NCBI GenBank assembly: GCA_021613335.1
Contig: JAJTWR010000332.1
Span: forward strand, 1,847,001-1,911,000
Direction of reading: 5' to 3'
Source: Whitmania pigra
Taxonomy: Eukaryota > Annelida > Clitellata > Hirudinida > Haemopidae
DNA length: 64,000 nucleotides
Shown piece after piece: positions 11,918 to 24,082 of this stretch. The notes beneath the pieces were generated by a model that worked only from the letters and a program-made list of their open reading frames with translations, did no database searches and was not told the DNA's origin. A program made the position numbers and the translations under genes. Positions within the stretch are counted from its first letter, which is position 1, and every line of letters starts with the position of its first letter.

Positions 11918-12957
11918 TAGTGTTGTGAGCGTGAAATATTTCAATTGTTTTATTTCAAAATGTTTTGTTTTTTTTTGAAATATTTCAACACAAAAAAAAC
12001 ACAAAAAAAACAAAAACAAATTAATGTTAATTAAAAAAATTAAGTTAAGTTAAAAAAATTAATTAATTAAAAAAAGTTTTATTGTTTATTACTAATTTTG
12101 TAATTATTTATCGTGCAGGAAATTATTAATTAATTTTTGTAAATTTATTACGTAATATTCAGCATCTTTTGTCTTTACAAAAATCAACTTCAGACTTGGG
12201 GGCAATCATTGAACAGAAATATCCTCACATTTATTGCTATGGTTGCTGTGCTCACGGACTTAACCTCTTGATGAATGATATTGCCAAGTTGACACCTATA
12301 AACCAGGTAATATCAAGTTCAATAAATGTAATAAAGGAGTTCAAAAGAAGCAATCGACAGCATTGTTGAAGTCCAAAGTCCTTCCACAAAATACTTTTAC
12401 ATCATTGAAACTGCCTGTGAAAAATAGATGGGGCTCCAATGTAATATCATTAAGAAGCTTGGTGGAAAGGTATATGTTCATCACGACCTCTTGCTAAAGT
12501 AGCTTCTAAGATTTTGTCATTGCCTGCAACAACCGCTGTAATTGAAAGAAGTTTCAGTGCCTATTCATTTATCCAGAATGATAAACGGAACCGCCTCACC
12601 ACAAACAGAGCTGAAAAACTAGTTTTTATTTCCCAAAACTTAAAGCTTATGGCTTGCAGTACTTCAGAAAGTAATCACAACTCTGAAGCAGAAGACGAAG
12701 AATCTGAGAAGGATGAAGACAGTGAAATTGATGAAATGGATCAAAACTGATTTAAATTACTACTGCTATTCTTATTTTTTATTGTTTGTCTTATTGAAGT
12801 TGCAATAAATCTGTTTGTCCAATCATGAATTATCATTTTATCGATAAATTTAAAAAAAACAAAAAAAAAACAATAAAAAACCAAAAAAACCATAAAAAAC
12901 TCATAAAAAACACAAAAAAAACTCGGACCAAAAAAAACATGTTTTTTTACAACTCTA
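11918..12957 (+). mobile_element. hAT transposon, 1.04 kb, with exact 8-bp target duplication
   Basis: The octamer ttggtggc flanks the element exactly (11910-11917 and 12958-12965). Its termini tagtgttgt and acaactcta are inverted repeats. Interior plus-strand frames at 12169-12369 (YCYGCCAHGLNLLMNDI) and 12514-12750 (AVIERSFSAYSFIQNDKRN) are hAT transposase core and hATC dimerisation fragments. The N-terminal half is lost and the frames are separated by stops. Long A/T homopolymers fill both subterminal regions. The 12741-13022 minus-strand frame is an artefact of these runs. Confidence 0.85.
12169..12750 (+). pseudogene. hAT transposase remnant
   Basis: Two fragments in different frames are separated by about 140 bp with stops. 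The first (12169-12369) matches the conserved CAAHxLNLxxKDI-type block of the RNase H-like core. The second (12514-12750) matches the hATC dimerisation domain (ERSFS, RNRLTTNRAEKLVFI), followed by an acidic tail. It cannot encode a working enzyme. Confidence 0.75.
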
Positions 12958-13439
12958 TTGGTGGCACCGTATATTGTTGCTAATAAAACAAGTGCTGATA
13001 TACATGAAGCATTGAGTATCATTAAACAATTCTATCTTTATTGGAACTCCCACTCCATGATGGATGGATATGGGAATTAAAGGAGTGCAGTGAAGCAATT
13101 TTTTCAATTTATGTGTTATTCAAACATTGATGTATCATCTAGGATTTGTTTATAAATTCATATGGTTTATGGCCGTATATGTATTGACTTTGACTTTGTT
13201 GATGACAATAAGAGAAGGCATTAACTGGGCATGTTATTTAAACTAAACTCTCCACTATTACAGAGACGTTGCAGGTAAAATCCTTTGGTAAACTTTAAAG
13301 AGGGAGGTTTGCATGCTGGTTCAAAGAGCATGAACCGAAGAACACAGATGACATTAAGACTGTTATTTCCTAAGCCTTTAACAATCGCAGATGGAAATCT
13401 TAATGCCTATATTTAGGTGAGTCTATATTGAACAATTTT

Positions 13440-15535
13440 AATTTACTTAGTCTGAAGTAGTATCGGTAATCGTATCGGTATCGTATCGGTATATTCGCAG
13501 TATCGGTAAATATCGGTATTGGTGCACAAAAGATCGTCGATATTTAGGATTAGATAAAAAACCGTTTAAAAGCCAAGACTATTGAAACTTGTTGCAAATT
13601 ACTTGCGTTCCTCTTCTGCGTCTTCCGATGTTTGATTGTTTATTGTATATTTAACTTATAATTACAGCTAATTTAAGAAATCCTGTGTCGACAATGAGTC
13701 GTAAGCTAAGTCCATTGTGGGAATATTTCACAATAATTGCGACTGACCATTCAAAAATGAGATGTAATGAGTGTGGGAAGATGGTATCACGTAGAGGTTC
13801 GTAAGCCTCAACTTATAACACCTCCAATTTCGTCAATCATTTGCGTCGTCATCACCCCATTTCCTTAAAGAATGTGGAGTAGACTAAAGTAGAGAAGAAA
13901 GCTATCGGCAACACCACTGTAGTGACATCATCAGGCTCTCAGCCAGCTTGAACCCCATTAACAGGTCGGATTCACGTCATGATACGTGATAATGCACTGA
14001 TTAAGCAATGATTAAGGCAATGGATGATGTTCCTCACATTCTATCATTACACTGTGTCTCACACACATTGCAAGTTAGTGTTAACAAAGCTCTCAAGGTG
14101 CAGCATATTGTCGAAGATGCCCAGAATTGTCCGTTGACAGAATTATGTTTTAGTTTCAGTCTTAGTTGTTAAGTTCTGCAGTAAAATTATTAAAGTAAGT
14201 TTACTAAGAACAGATCGTGTCTTGTCAACCTACTTGAGTTTTTTGAAGAAATTTATGAGTGGGTTGATCATGACAAGGCTGTAGATGTAGTGTACCTAGA
14301 CTTTGCAAAAGCATTTGATAAGGTGCCCCATCAAAGGCTTCAAAAAAAGCTCAGTGCATGTGGGATTGAAGGCAAAATATTACATTGGTTTACAAACTGG
14401 TTGACAGATAGGAGACAGAAGGTAGGCATGGGAGGAATTTATTCAGAGTGGCAACCAGTACTTAGCGGCGTCCCACAAGGATCGGTGCTTGGACCTGTAC
14501 TGTTCTGCATATACATAAATGATCTGGATGATGGCATAAGATCTAAGTTATCCAAGTTTGCTGACGACACCAAAGTAGCAAGAAGTGTCAGCAAGCAAGA
14601 AGATGTAGATACACTTCAGGAAAATCTTAACAAGTTATTCAAATGGGCAGAAGATTGGCAGATGCTTTTCAACGTAAGCAAATGCTCCATTATGCATATG
14701 GGATGCAAAAACACGAAAGTCGAATATGCATTTGGAGGAAGCATTCTGAAGCAGTCTAATCATGAAAGAGATATGGGGTAATAATGCAGAACAATGGAAA
14801 AGCATCTCTACAGTGCATGGAAGTTGCTAAAAAAGCAAACAGAGTACTTGGAATGATAAAGAGAACAGTAGTGAGTAGGAACAAGGATGTAATACTGAGA
14901 TTGTATAAGGCATTAGTAAGGCCACACCTTGAGTACTGTGTGCAAGTGTGGAACCCTCATTTGAGAAAGGATGTAGAAGTGTTGGAAAGAGTACAAAGAA
15001 GGGCAACCAGGATGATAGAAGGTTTTGGAAAGCTGAGTTACGAGGAAAGATTAAATAGATGTAAATTAACGACTCTGGAAAAGAGAAGAAATAGAGGGGA
15101 CCTCATCGAGGCATTCAAAATTTTATCGGGAAGGGAAGGCCTTTTGCCTGAACAGTTTTTCGAAGCCACAAAAAGTGTTTCTACTAGAGGGCACGATTGT
15201 AAATTATATAGGAAGGCTTCGGGAAACTTGAAAAACAATTATTTCAGTTCAAGGGTGGTTTCCTTATGGAATAAACTAGATAAGGAAACCATCCATGCTG
15301 ACACAGTAGATAAATTCAAAATTTACTTAAGTAAATTCGGATATTAGGACTAAAAAGAGTGGTTATTACACAGATCCAGGTCTTCTTAACCACTATAAAT
15401 AATTGTTATGTTATGTTATGTTAAGTATGATTTTATGGGTACTTTGAGTTATTTAAGTCATGATTTTAATTTTATAATATATCTTATAGAAAAAATAATA
15501 AAATATCGGTAAAAAGCCATATCGGTCGGGCACTA
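13440..15535 (+). mobile_element. ZBED-like hAT remnant split by a LINE
   Basis: Both ends carry runs of the motif tatcggta (13445-13520 and 15505-15535), and the right end reads atcggtcgggcactag. A plus-strand BED zinc finger starts at the ATG near 13694 (LSPLWEYFT, then RCNECGKMVSRRG, then FVNHLRRHHP). Around 14010-14120 a core fragment reads HCVSHTLQVSVNKAL. Stops interrupt both. A CR1-type LINE fragment (14190-15421) sits in the middle, inserted later. Confidence 0.65.
14190..15421 (+). mobile_element. CR1/Rex1-type LINE fragment
   Basis: This is the 3' part of a non-LTR element nested in the hAT at 13440-15535. Frame 14290-14781 carries RT blocks: LDFAKAFDKVPHQRL, SGVPQGSVLGPVLF and the catalytic FADDTK. 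Frame 14784-15347 continues the RT thumb and C-terminal region (RPHLEYCVQVWNP). The two are out of frame by a small indel near 14782. It ends in a tail of TTATG pentamers (15408-15421). The endonuclease half is missing, so it is dead. Confidence 0.8.
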
Positions 15536-16252
15536 GCTTGAAGCCGGTTATGTCGCCGGCCTAGGGGTTTACCAAAAAGCGTCGAGATAACCGAAAATCA
15601 ATATGGCGACTATATGTTAGCTTGTGCTTGCAATTTCTTTCTTTTCCATTCTGAAATGCTGTTGCTGGAATGCTATGCTGACGACAAAGGTCTATCTGTT
15701 CCTTTTTCTAGCTGCTTTCGTTCTTTCTCTCAATTGACTGATTCCCAGTTTTCTCTTAACACCTCAAGACACTTCAGGAACGAAAAAATAGAACAGAAAA
15801 AAAACAGAATAGCTACAGCGTGTTACCCATCAGATAAAATCGGTAATGGTGAATTTGGGGTTGCCAGTTATTTGGGCACCAAAAGGAGGACAAAATAAAA
15901 CAAAAAAAGAGGACAAATGAGTTCCATTTGAATCGTTCAGTCAATTTTGTTACAATAGCTGCCAATAAGTGTCTGAATCGGTGAACTGGTGGATCGGCCA
16001 AGAAACAGTCATGTTAAAAAATAAATATAAATTCCATGGACACCTTTTTCAAAATACAAGGAAACTTATTTTACAAAGAAACTTTTAGTCACGGGTGTCG
16101 AGATAACTGATGTAAAGTGGCGACATAAAAGTATCGACATAACTGATGAGAAAATGATAAGACAAAGAAGGAATTTGGCGGTTCCACTTCAAAAACGCCG
16201 ACTTTGGGTTGGCGAGTTAACCGAGGTCGAGATAAGTGGATTCCACTGTACT
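15535..16252. mobile_element. pogo/Tigger-like transposon remnant, second copy
   Basis: It shares several blocks with 1935-3160: cctaggggtttaccaaaaag, ccagttttctcttaacacct, gataagacaaag, ttccacttcaaaaacg and a terminus gagataagtggattccactg next to TA. It has no transposase frame, so it is probably a non-autonomous copy. It abuts the right end of the ZBED-like hAT. Confidence 0.55.
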
Positions 16253-16855
16253 TAGTAAGGGGTCCGTAAAAAAGTATATACGACTAAGACTCTCCTCCCC
16301 AAAAACAAACCTAAATTACCACTTTTGTTTGCTGAAATAAACATGGTAATGGAATACATGGAGGTATTAGGGGCTTTAAGCTGAGCCACCTCATTCCTGC
16401 GTGATAAGAAAAGTCACTGAATTCAGGAAATAATACATAATTTACTATTATGTCAAATTGCCTTTTCAAACAAAAATCATAAAAAATTAATTAATAACCT
16501 AATGCTAATGACATCAAAGCTCTACGATTTGTTTCGTTATCGGGCTGGGAAAGTTTGTGAACTTTCTTTTTTTGAGGAGTGCACTCGTTATATATCGCTG
16601 CTAAAAGTTTAAGAAATGGATATCTAAATAATCATATTTGCATAATTTAATCCGTAACAAAGATTTTAATTGCAAAATTCGAAATCCTCGGAATAATGGA
16701 TGAGAGAACAAAAGTTTTGGTACACAAGCGTTTACTGGCTTGTAGAAGTCACACATTAAGACAGGAGTCTGGATTTGGCATTTGTTCGGTAATGACATTA
16801 AGACTGTAACAAACTTTCAATTGCACAATTGGTTTTAGACAATTTTTCTTCACAG

Positions 16856-19800
16856 GATTACAACTCACCAAATGGATGTAAGAATTTTGAATGTTTCAAT
16901 CTGCACTGCTGCTTACATTATCTTCAAAAGGCTTGCAAATTTAACAAAACGTGCAAATTCAGTCATGACTTAAAAGACATCCACAACTTGCCAATACTGA
17001 GAAAGAACAAAGTGGAGCATCTTGATCTTGATGAACTTTTGGAAATCCTGAATGCAAAACATGTAACACAGATTTTCTGTATAGCATTATAAAACTATAA
17101 ATTCCTTTTCATTCCAGCAATCACTGTTAATTAGATTATTAAGTTTGCCAAATTAGTCCAAGATTCATTTGTGCTAACATGCTTAAAAGACGAAGATATT
17201 TGTGTTTAGCTGTATTAAAAATAGTGTCAAATACATAAAATATGATGTTTCCCTACTTTCTGTTAACAGTGTTATTCTAGATAGGGTTACTCAAATTCAG
17301 TGTCTGAGAATTTCAATATCTTTATATTTTTCTCATTCAAAATTTAATGGCTAAAACTATTGTTATCTGTCCATTTATTAATACTAAAATAGCAATTTTA
17401 TTATATTTTTCAAATATTTACCCATATTTATCTGCATTATATGAGCTTTTACACATCATTCTCATTCAGATGCATTAGATATTTTACAAAAGTAATCATT
17501 CATATTGTTTTCTTATAATTTTTATGTTCAACCAATTTAACTTTTGTAATCAATAGTTGATTAATATTTACCAAATTAATAGTTTATAAGTTGCTCTTTT
17601 TATATTCTCCGATGATTATAATGCTCTCCCCGGGATATTTTCAAGATTTTCACTGGCAATCAATAATTACAATAACTCTACTTTTTATGTAACCTATCAT
17701 TTTCTAAATTCCATTCGATGCTATGGTCCAAGATAATATTTTCTTCAATTCCCTCATAATGAAAAATCAACTTTAATCTTGGCTCTTCAATATCCATTAT
17801 ATGTTATTTAAAATATCTTATAAATTCTACATACTGCGTGGTATTCTGTAATTGGTTTAATAGTTTCTGTTTTCTTCCATATGGCATTGCCTACTAGCAA
17901 TTTTTTAATGAGGGTCTGTGGTGGAGGCATGAGTTTCTTTTGTGGTTTAAATATTTGCATGTGAGGTATTTTTATTGAATAAATTTTTTTAAAAAGGTAA
18001 TTATGAGTATATTTTCTTAATATTATTATCTATTTTTTAATGTTTATTCAGAAATATTTGCAGCTTGGAAAACATTTGTTTCAAAAGCTTTTATGTTTAT
18101 ATTTTAGAGTTAAATTATAAAACAATTAAAACCATGCATTCAATTGCTAAATTAATGGTAAAATTAATTAAAAAGCTGATTTTAATATTGCTTTGCAGCT
18201 GGTTCCAGTAAGGCCCCTAATCTGCAAAGGATACAACTCTTCTGGTGGTTGCAAATTTGGATCAGAATGCACATGTTTACACCTTTGTGGGTTTTACATT
18301 ACTGATCAATGCAGTTTTGGCAGAAATTGCAAAAGATCACATGATTTAAAAGATTTGAAAGTCCGAGATGTTCTTGAAAAACGTGGTATCAATATTAAAC
18401 AATCTTGCAAAGAAATTTTAAATGAGATTAGGAAAAGATCTGGATGCCAGAAAAATAATGAGAAAAAGCGGGCTAACTCATGTGAGAAGTCAATCTCAGC
18501 AACCGAATTGTCAATAAGTGAACAGAATCAAGATAGTGAAAAGTTTGCAGATGATTCACAGCTCATTTGTACTTTTTATCTGAGAAGTAAATGTCTCTTC
18601 AAAAAAAATTGTACTAAATTTCACCAACCAGATCATCTGCCTTATCATTGGCAGTACCAAAATAATAGAGGAATATGGATGGATCTGCCTCTAAATAAAG
18701 ACATTGAAAAATGCTATTGCCAATGCAAAGATTTTTTCACAACATTTCTGTAAGTGTATCAAATGATGTAATTATTTCTAGTTAGTTATTTCTTAAATCA
18801 ACAAGTTTATTACATAATATTTTAATTAATCTATTTTATTAGCAATTACTATTATTAATATTTTATTAATTATTAAGTTAACAATGTTTACTTCTTCTAC
18901 CATAAAACTTCTCGGCATTACTGTTGATTCCCACCTCAGCTTCAAGCAACACGCCTCCTCCATAACAAAATCCTGCAACCACCTCATCTGGGCAATACGA
19001 CATATCTGCCCATTCCTTTTGCTCTCGCACGCAGCCTGGTCCTCTCCCGCCTCGACTGCTGCAACTCTTTCCTGCCTCCCTTGTCCTCTCCCTTCAGCGC
19101 ATCCCAAACAAGTTAGCTAAACTTGTTCTCCTTGATCCTAATCTTGACAGCTCTGAGGCCCTGATGCAATTGCAACTGGCTACCCATACATCACCTCATC
19201 ATTTACAAAATGTCTTTGCTCACCTGCTGCACCTTAACCACATCCAATCCCCCCTATCTCTATCATCTCATTCGCCACTGCCACATCCCCGATCACATTC
19301 ACTCATTTTCTACAATTCATCTTCATCAACCGGTTCATAAATCATCCATAGTCAACAGAGTCTTCTCTTATGCCTCGCCCGGCGCCTGGAACAGTCTGCC
19401 ATCATCCGGTCACAGCCTATGCGTGAGCTCTTCAAGTGCCAGATGAAGACCCATCTCTTCAAACTATCCCTTCAAAAACCAAGCCACCTCTGAAGCTACA
19501 CTTAAGGCGCCATGCAAATAATCTATTGTTATTATTATTATTATTATTGTTAGTGTTAGTATTAGTAGTAGTATTATCATCATTACCATTATTATTATTA
19601 ATGTTTATATATTACAATGTTTCTGGTAATGATAGTGATTTGAAATTTCTGAATTACTCTTGTTACAATGTATGTTATAATTAATTATGAATTAATTTTT
19701 GAATTTTGTTAATGGATAATTTTTAGAGGAATTTTTGCTTAATATGAAAAATTATTCAATGCAGGGATAGTACAGTTCAATTAAACCTGGATTTAAATAA

Positions 19801-21494
19801 TATGACTTGGACAGATCTTGATGGTAATGATGGAAAAATAAGGAGACTTAGCACAGAACTTCAAAAGGATGCTTCCAGAGAAATGTTGTTTCTTACGGTT
19901 TGGAAATGGTATTGGATGGAAGATGATACCAAACAATGGTTTGGTTATCAAGCTGAAGTAACCATGAGTATATTTTCTAACCTTGTTATTATTTTATGTT
20001 GAAGTAACTTCTTATAACTTACTTCTGCAAATAACACCACAACGTTGTAAACTAAGGTCTTTGAATAAAGTGACATTAACAACATTTATTTGAATGGGTT
20101 GAAGTAGACCTCAAGAAATTAATAAATAAAAAATATAACGCTAGTTATTATGCATTATGTCTCTTGTTTTCTACAAGTTGCTTGTGTCATTTCTCAATGA
20201 AGTGTAACTTTTATATTTCATATAATCCTATAGGAGATTTGCTTGTTATTTGGATTACAATCAACATTTGATATGCAAATCTTTCTGATTCTGCAAAATA
20301 AAGCCATCTATTAAAAAACGTTATGATATAAAATTATTTTCTTGTACTTAATAAAGTAAATGACATGTTTAAATTAATGAGTTGTCACATGATTGTGTTT
20401 ATAGGATAATTATCCAGGTTCTGAACAAATTGAAGCAGCATTTCTGGAGAACCCAAGAAATTTTTTTCGGTTTAAATCGAATCGTTGGTCATACAAAATT
20501 GACTTTGAAAGAATGATGCAAATTAATAAAAACACAAAAAAAGTGCGTAGAGTAACAAGAAGACCAGATTTCTTTGATGAGAAGTCAAAAAGACCAAAAA
20601 GGCTTGTAATATTTATAGTTTCTTTTTTTCTGTTTTGATGATTTGAGCTATCAGAACATTTTATAATTTGCTTCTGAATCATATGCAGCATTGCAATTTC
20701 AATGGAAACAGAAGATAAGAAATCAATAACAATTGATTTTCCAAATTATTGGAAATTGGGATCTGCTGATGCTAAGGATGATTCTTATCTCATAGTGGAT
20801 GTATGCATGTGCAAATCATATTGTTGGTATCTTAATTAAAACAATTTTTATGTAATAAAGGTACCAAAAACAGGAAAAACCTCTACTGAATATCTCAAAA
20901 TGGACAGTCTCTTTAGGCAAACTGCACAAAGGCCTATAAAGACACTTAAGCGGATTGAAAACTCTGAATTGTGGAGATTTTTCAAAATGTGTGTTGGTTT
21001 CAGCGCCTCTGACGCTACGCAACTGGCGCTTTATAAATTAATAATAATAATAATTTTAATTGAATTAAATGTAAATAAATCTTATAAATGGTTTTTGTAG
21101 GAAGAGTGATTCCCTGAAAAAGAAAGGTGACAGCTACAGCATAGAAAAATACCTTTTCCATGGAACACAAGATAAATATGTGGAAGCCATTTGCCGACAA
21201 GGATTTGATTTCAGACTAAGTGGTATGAGCTCTGGTACATCTTATGGCAGAGGGAGTTATTTTGCTCGGGATGCATCTTACTCTCTGAGATATTCTGATT
21301 GCAATAAGATGTTTGTAGCTAGAGTGATTGTTGGAGAATTTGTGAAAGGATTATCTTCTTATACCCGTCCTCCTCTCAGAGATGCAGCAAGGTATGACCA
21401 TTATGAGTCATGTGTTAACAATGAAGTGGACCCATCAATTTTTGTTATCTTTGACAACATTCAAGCCTACCCTGAATATTTGGTAGAATACTAA
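16856..21494 (+). CDS. PARP12/ZAP-like mono-ADP-ribosyltransferase with CCCH fingers and WWE (copy 1)
   Basis: Exons: 16856-17062, 18199-18749, 19765-19957, 20405-20601, 20689-20800, 20861-20988 and 21101-21494; 593 residues without the first exon, which I could not place. Order: two CCCH fingers (exon 1 of this model), two more plus a fifth (LICTFYLRSKC, NCTKFH), a WWE module (LFLTVWKWYWME, RWSYKIDF), then the ART domain. The triad positions are His in YLFHGT, Tyr in GRGSYFARDASYS and Ile in PSIFVIFDN. H-Y-I is the mono-ART form, so it probably adds single ADP-ribose units and binds RNA through the fingers. The junction after exon 4 must use a GC donor (AAAAG|GCTTGT); the paralogue has GT there. 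Upstream, 16652-16789 is open and ends TGTTCG|GTAATG like exon 1 of copy 2, but similarity is too weak to include. Confidence 0.85.
18885..19600 (+). mobile_element. L2/CR1-type LINE 3' fragment with (TTA)n tail, intronic
   Basis: In the intron between PARP copy 1 exons 2 and 3, several short plus-strand frames read the RT C-terminal region of an L2/CR1-like LINE. They include IKLLGITVDSHLSF (18885-19120) and PPYLYHLIRHC with SYASPGAWNSLPS (19210-19446), shifted relative to each other. The fragment is more GC-rich than its surroundings. It ends in ATT/TTA trinucleotide repeats at 19530-19600, the usual kind of tail for this group. Confidence 0.65.
20993..21050 (+). repeat. SINE 3'-end fragment inside a PARP copy 1 intron
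   Basis: The segment agcgcctctgacgctacg, then ggcgctttataaat, aligns with the 3' half of the SINE at 52619-52790 (gcgcctcttatgctatgc, ggcgctatataaatg) and ends in a short (ATA)n tail. It fills much of the 112-bp intron before the last exon and starts only a few bases after the donor. Confidence 0.5.
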
Positions 21495-21667
21495 GATTGT
21501 GACTCTAAAACTTAAGGTGTTTCAAACAGTGTTTTGGAAATGGATTCCAACTGGTTGGCATAAATGATTTTACTTTAGTTGCTGTTGAACACCGTTTCCT
21601 CTGAATGGTTTAACTTCATAGACTCACAGCATCTTGCAGTTGCATAAGCTTTTGCTGGCTGTTAGAA

Positions 21668-21673
21668 AATAAA
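21668..21673 (+). promoter_or_regulatory. candidate poly(A) signal of PARP copy 1
   Basis: An AATAAA hexamer lies 174 bp after the stop codon, followed by a T-rich stretch (gattttttt). It is the first canonical hexamer downstream of the gene. Confidence 0.45.
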
Positions 21674-21719
21674 TGTGAACAAGTGATTTTTTTCATTGTT
21701 GAGCCGAACAGACCAGAAA

Positions 21720-21942
21720 TATAATGATAATAATATCCATTATGATAATAATGATAATAATTATTATAATAATAATGATGCGCAGTTATTGAATAAAAGG
21801 ACTTTTAAATAATAGTAATAGTAATGATTATTATTATAATAATAGTTATAATATAGAACATTATAATAATTATTATTATTATCATTATTATTATAATAAT
21901 AGTTATAATATAGAACATTATAATAATTATTATTATTATCAA
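21720..21942. repeat. ATT/ATA-rich low-complexity tract with a tandem duplication
   Basis: The tract is almost entirely ATT/AAT-type trinucleotides. A unit of about 53 bp containing agttataatatagaacatt occurs twice in tandem (about 21835-21887 and 21888-21940). It is simple sequence with no coding value. Confidence 0.8.
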
Positions 21943-23463
21943 ATGGATTCGAAAGGCTCCAGGGAAGAATTGCAAGATCGTCTGCAGTCGTGGATAATGG
22001 ATCAGGGTGAGGATCCAGAGGATTATTTATTTCTTGATCCATTCCAGAAAATGTTTTTGATGGCCTTTGAATCCATAAAGTTAGAGTGCAACTATCTATT
22101 CAAGTGGGAAGTGTTGATGGAAGATAAGCAAGCAGTTGTCATAGAAAGGTAGCTGAGGTTTCCTCCAACGAGGCTGTCACTAGCTATCAACCAGAGGAAA
22201 CTCCAACAAGCGTCATAAACATCATGCCAGTTGAAGCTTCAGCAGTACACCCGACTGCCACACTGGTTTCGGTTGAGAAAGAGACCGAGGAAATTGTAGA
22301 TGGAAGAACTTTGGGAAGCGAAGTGTTTCTTCCATGGAGTGAGGAATCGGGGAAGGAGCTGAGGAAAGAGCTGGGTGAGGAGAACGGTGCTGAGGAGACC
22401 TTTGTTGATGTGAGTGAGGGCAGTTTGGGGGTTGACGAGGACAGTCCAATAGTGGAGCTCCTCATAAAGATGGGAAATGTTGAGAATAAAGACAGCGGTG
22501 AGCTGAGGGAGAGTTTTGCAAGCTCCAAAGAAGTCGCGCCAGTGCCAGATGAGCCAGTTCAGTGCATGATTGCCTCGTTGGTATCGGTTGTGGAGAGAAC
22601 CGAGGAAATAATTGAAGGGGGGACTTTTGGAGAGACCAGAGTGGAGCCTCCTCGCGCTGAGGAATCAGTGGAGGAACTGGGCCCGGAGAACAGTGGCGAT
22701 CGATTTGAGTTGGGAGTTTCCGAATTCGATTCAGCTATGGATGTCGTGGAGATTGGAGCTGCGGATGTCATCGTAACTGAGAGTGGAGATGTTGGCGGTG
22801 AGGTGCTTGGCGATAATGAGTACATAGTTGAAAAGGTTGGATCAATGTCCGAGAAGCTTATTTGTGGAGTTCTCAGCCAGGGCGGGCTTTCTGGCCTTCA
22901 AAGGTCGTCGGAGACTCGCGGTGAGCATTTAGTACTGTTGTTTGTTTTTGCTGATCTTTTTCAGCAAGCGTTTTAGTAGAGATGCGAGAGGAGGACGGAC
23001 TCGCATTGAAACAATGATGGTACATGGGCACCGTGTTAGAGATTGTGTCCCGAGAGTAAAAATGAAGGTGGCACACATTCGCCGACTGGCGAAATACCAC
23101 GGGAAGCAGCAGTCTGTTCGGGACGAACAGATTTAAGGAGGGTGTAATGTTGTATACTTAGATTTTTGGAGATTAATTAAGTTTATATTGCTAGAATAAT
23201 TAAATTTGTGTTTAATTATATTTGGCATCTTTTTTCGGGCACGTGGGATCTATTTTTGCTACAGAAAAGCATTCTCGATAATCACCTGACAAACAACGAG
23301 AATCAAGACAACTTGGAAGCCCAAATATCCATTTGCATCCTTAAATACCTCATTCCTTAAACACTTAAACTTCTATTATTCAGTTCCGTTAACTGAATAC
23401 CTGCTCTAATAAAGTTATTAGTTAACTTACTTATTTGCGGACCCCCGGGTTATTTCAATACGA
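21943..23463 (+). mobile_element. decayed LTR retrotransposon: gag-like and C-terminal fragments plus one LTR
   Basis: Frame 21943-22152 (MDSKGSREELQDRLQSWIMD, then EDPEDYLF) resembles the N-terminus of gag-like proteins of invertebrate LTR elements. Frame 22224-22976 (250 codons) is acidic, has an internal repeat (LVSVEKETEEIVDGRT and LVSVVERTEEIIEGGT) and matches nothing I know. Frame 22942-23136 ends YHGKQQSVRDEQI, followed by a purine tract aaggaggg. An LTR-like block of about 320 bp (about 23143-23463) follows, with AATAAA near its end. No protease, RT or integrase remains and I found no second LTR. More GC-rich than its flanks. Confidence 0.55.
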
Positions 23464-24082
23464 TTAATCGTCGAATTAATCGATTACATCCATATAAAAA
23501 TATAACAATGTAAAATATAACAATAGTTACATTATTCTGTTCTTTATTACTGGTTTGCTTCATGAATTTATTTCTATAACATTGTGTTCACTGTTAGATT
23601 GCAATTGAAAAATACGCGCAAAAATTGTCCTTTTAACTTGTTTAGGTGTTAATTGATTTATCTCCATTCTCCTCATGTGAACGTAAGCGCAACAACCATG
23701 CACGTCGGAACTCATAAATATTAAAGAGCAACTGCCATTGCAATCAAATAGCTTGGTTGATGTTTTGTGCAGTGTTATTTTAATTCGATGGATGGCAAAC
23801 CTTCACACTTTTGAAGATAAACTTTTTTTGCATAGTCTAAAGCCACAGGGAAGACCTGTGCAGATGAGTAGTATTATGATGTGACATGACCATATAGGCT
23901 GACAGCGCCAACATCAAGAAGAAGAACATCTGCAAAGACGAGTCAGTATCAAGTGATGCCTTTTCCCAAAGAATTGCATTAAGGAATGTGCCGCATACAT
24001 ATGAGCATTATGTATAGAATTTAACTGAATTTTGGACATAAATTTTAAGAAACTTTCTTAGCTCATCCTCAGATTACACGTT

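Noticed and set aside
12741..13022. 93-codon minus-strand hydrophobic frame
   Set aside because: It reads through A/T homopolymer runs at the right end of the hAT element; no protein character beyond Phe/Val runs.
16652..16789. Possible first coding exon of PARP copy 1, ending TGTTCG|GTAATG like copy 2
   Set aside because: The donor and phase fit, but the translated residues do not convincingly align with exon 1 of copy 2 and no start codon context was found; kept only as a note.
13353..16808. 16-base match atgacattaagactgt at about 13356 and 16793, hinting at a duplicated PARP exon 1
   Set aside because: The match does not extend and neither side encodes a recognisable N-terminal PARP12 domain.
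22187..22825. Long minus-strand frames opposite the LTR remnant
   Set aside because: They are Ser/Pro-rich shadows of the acidic plus-strand frame and have no independent features.
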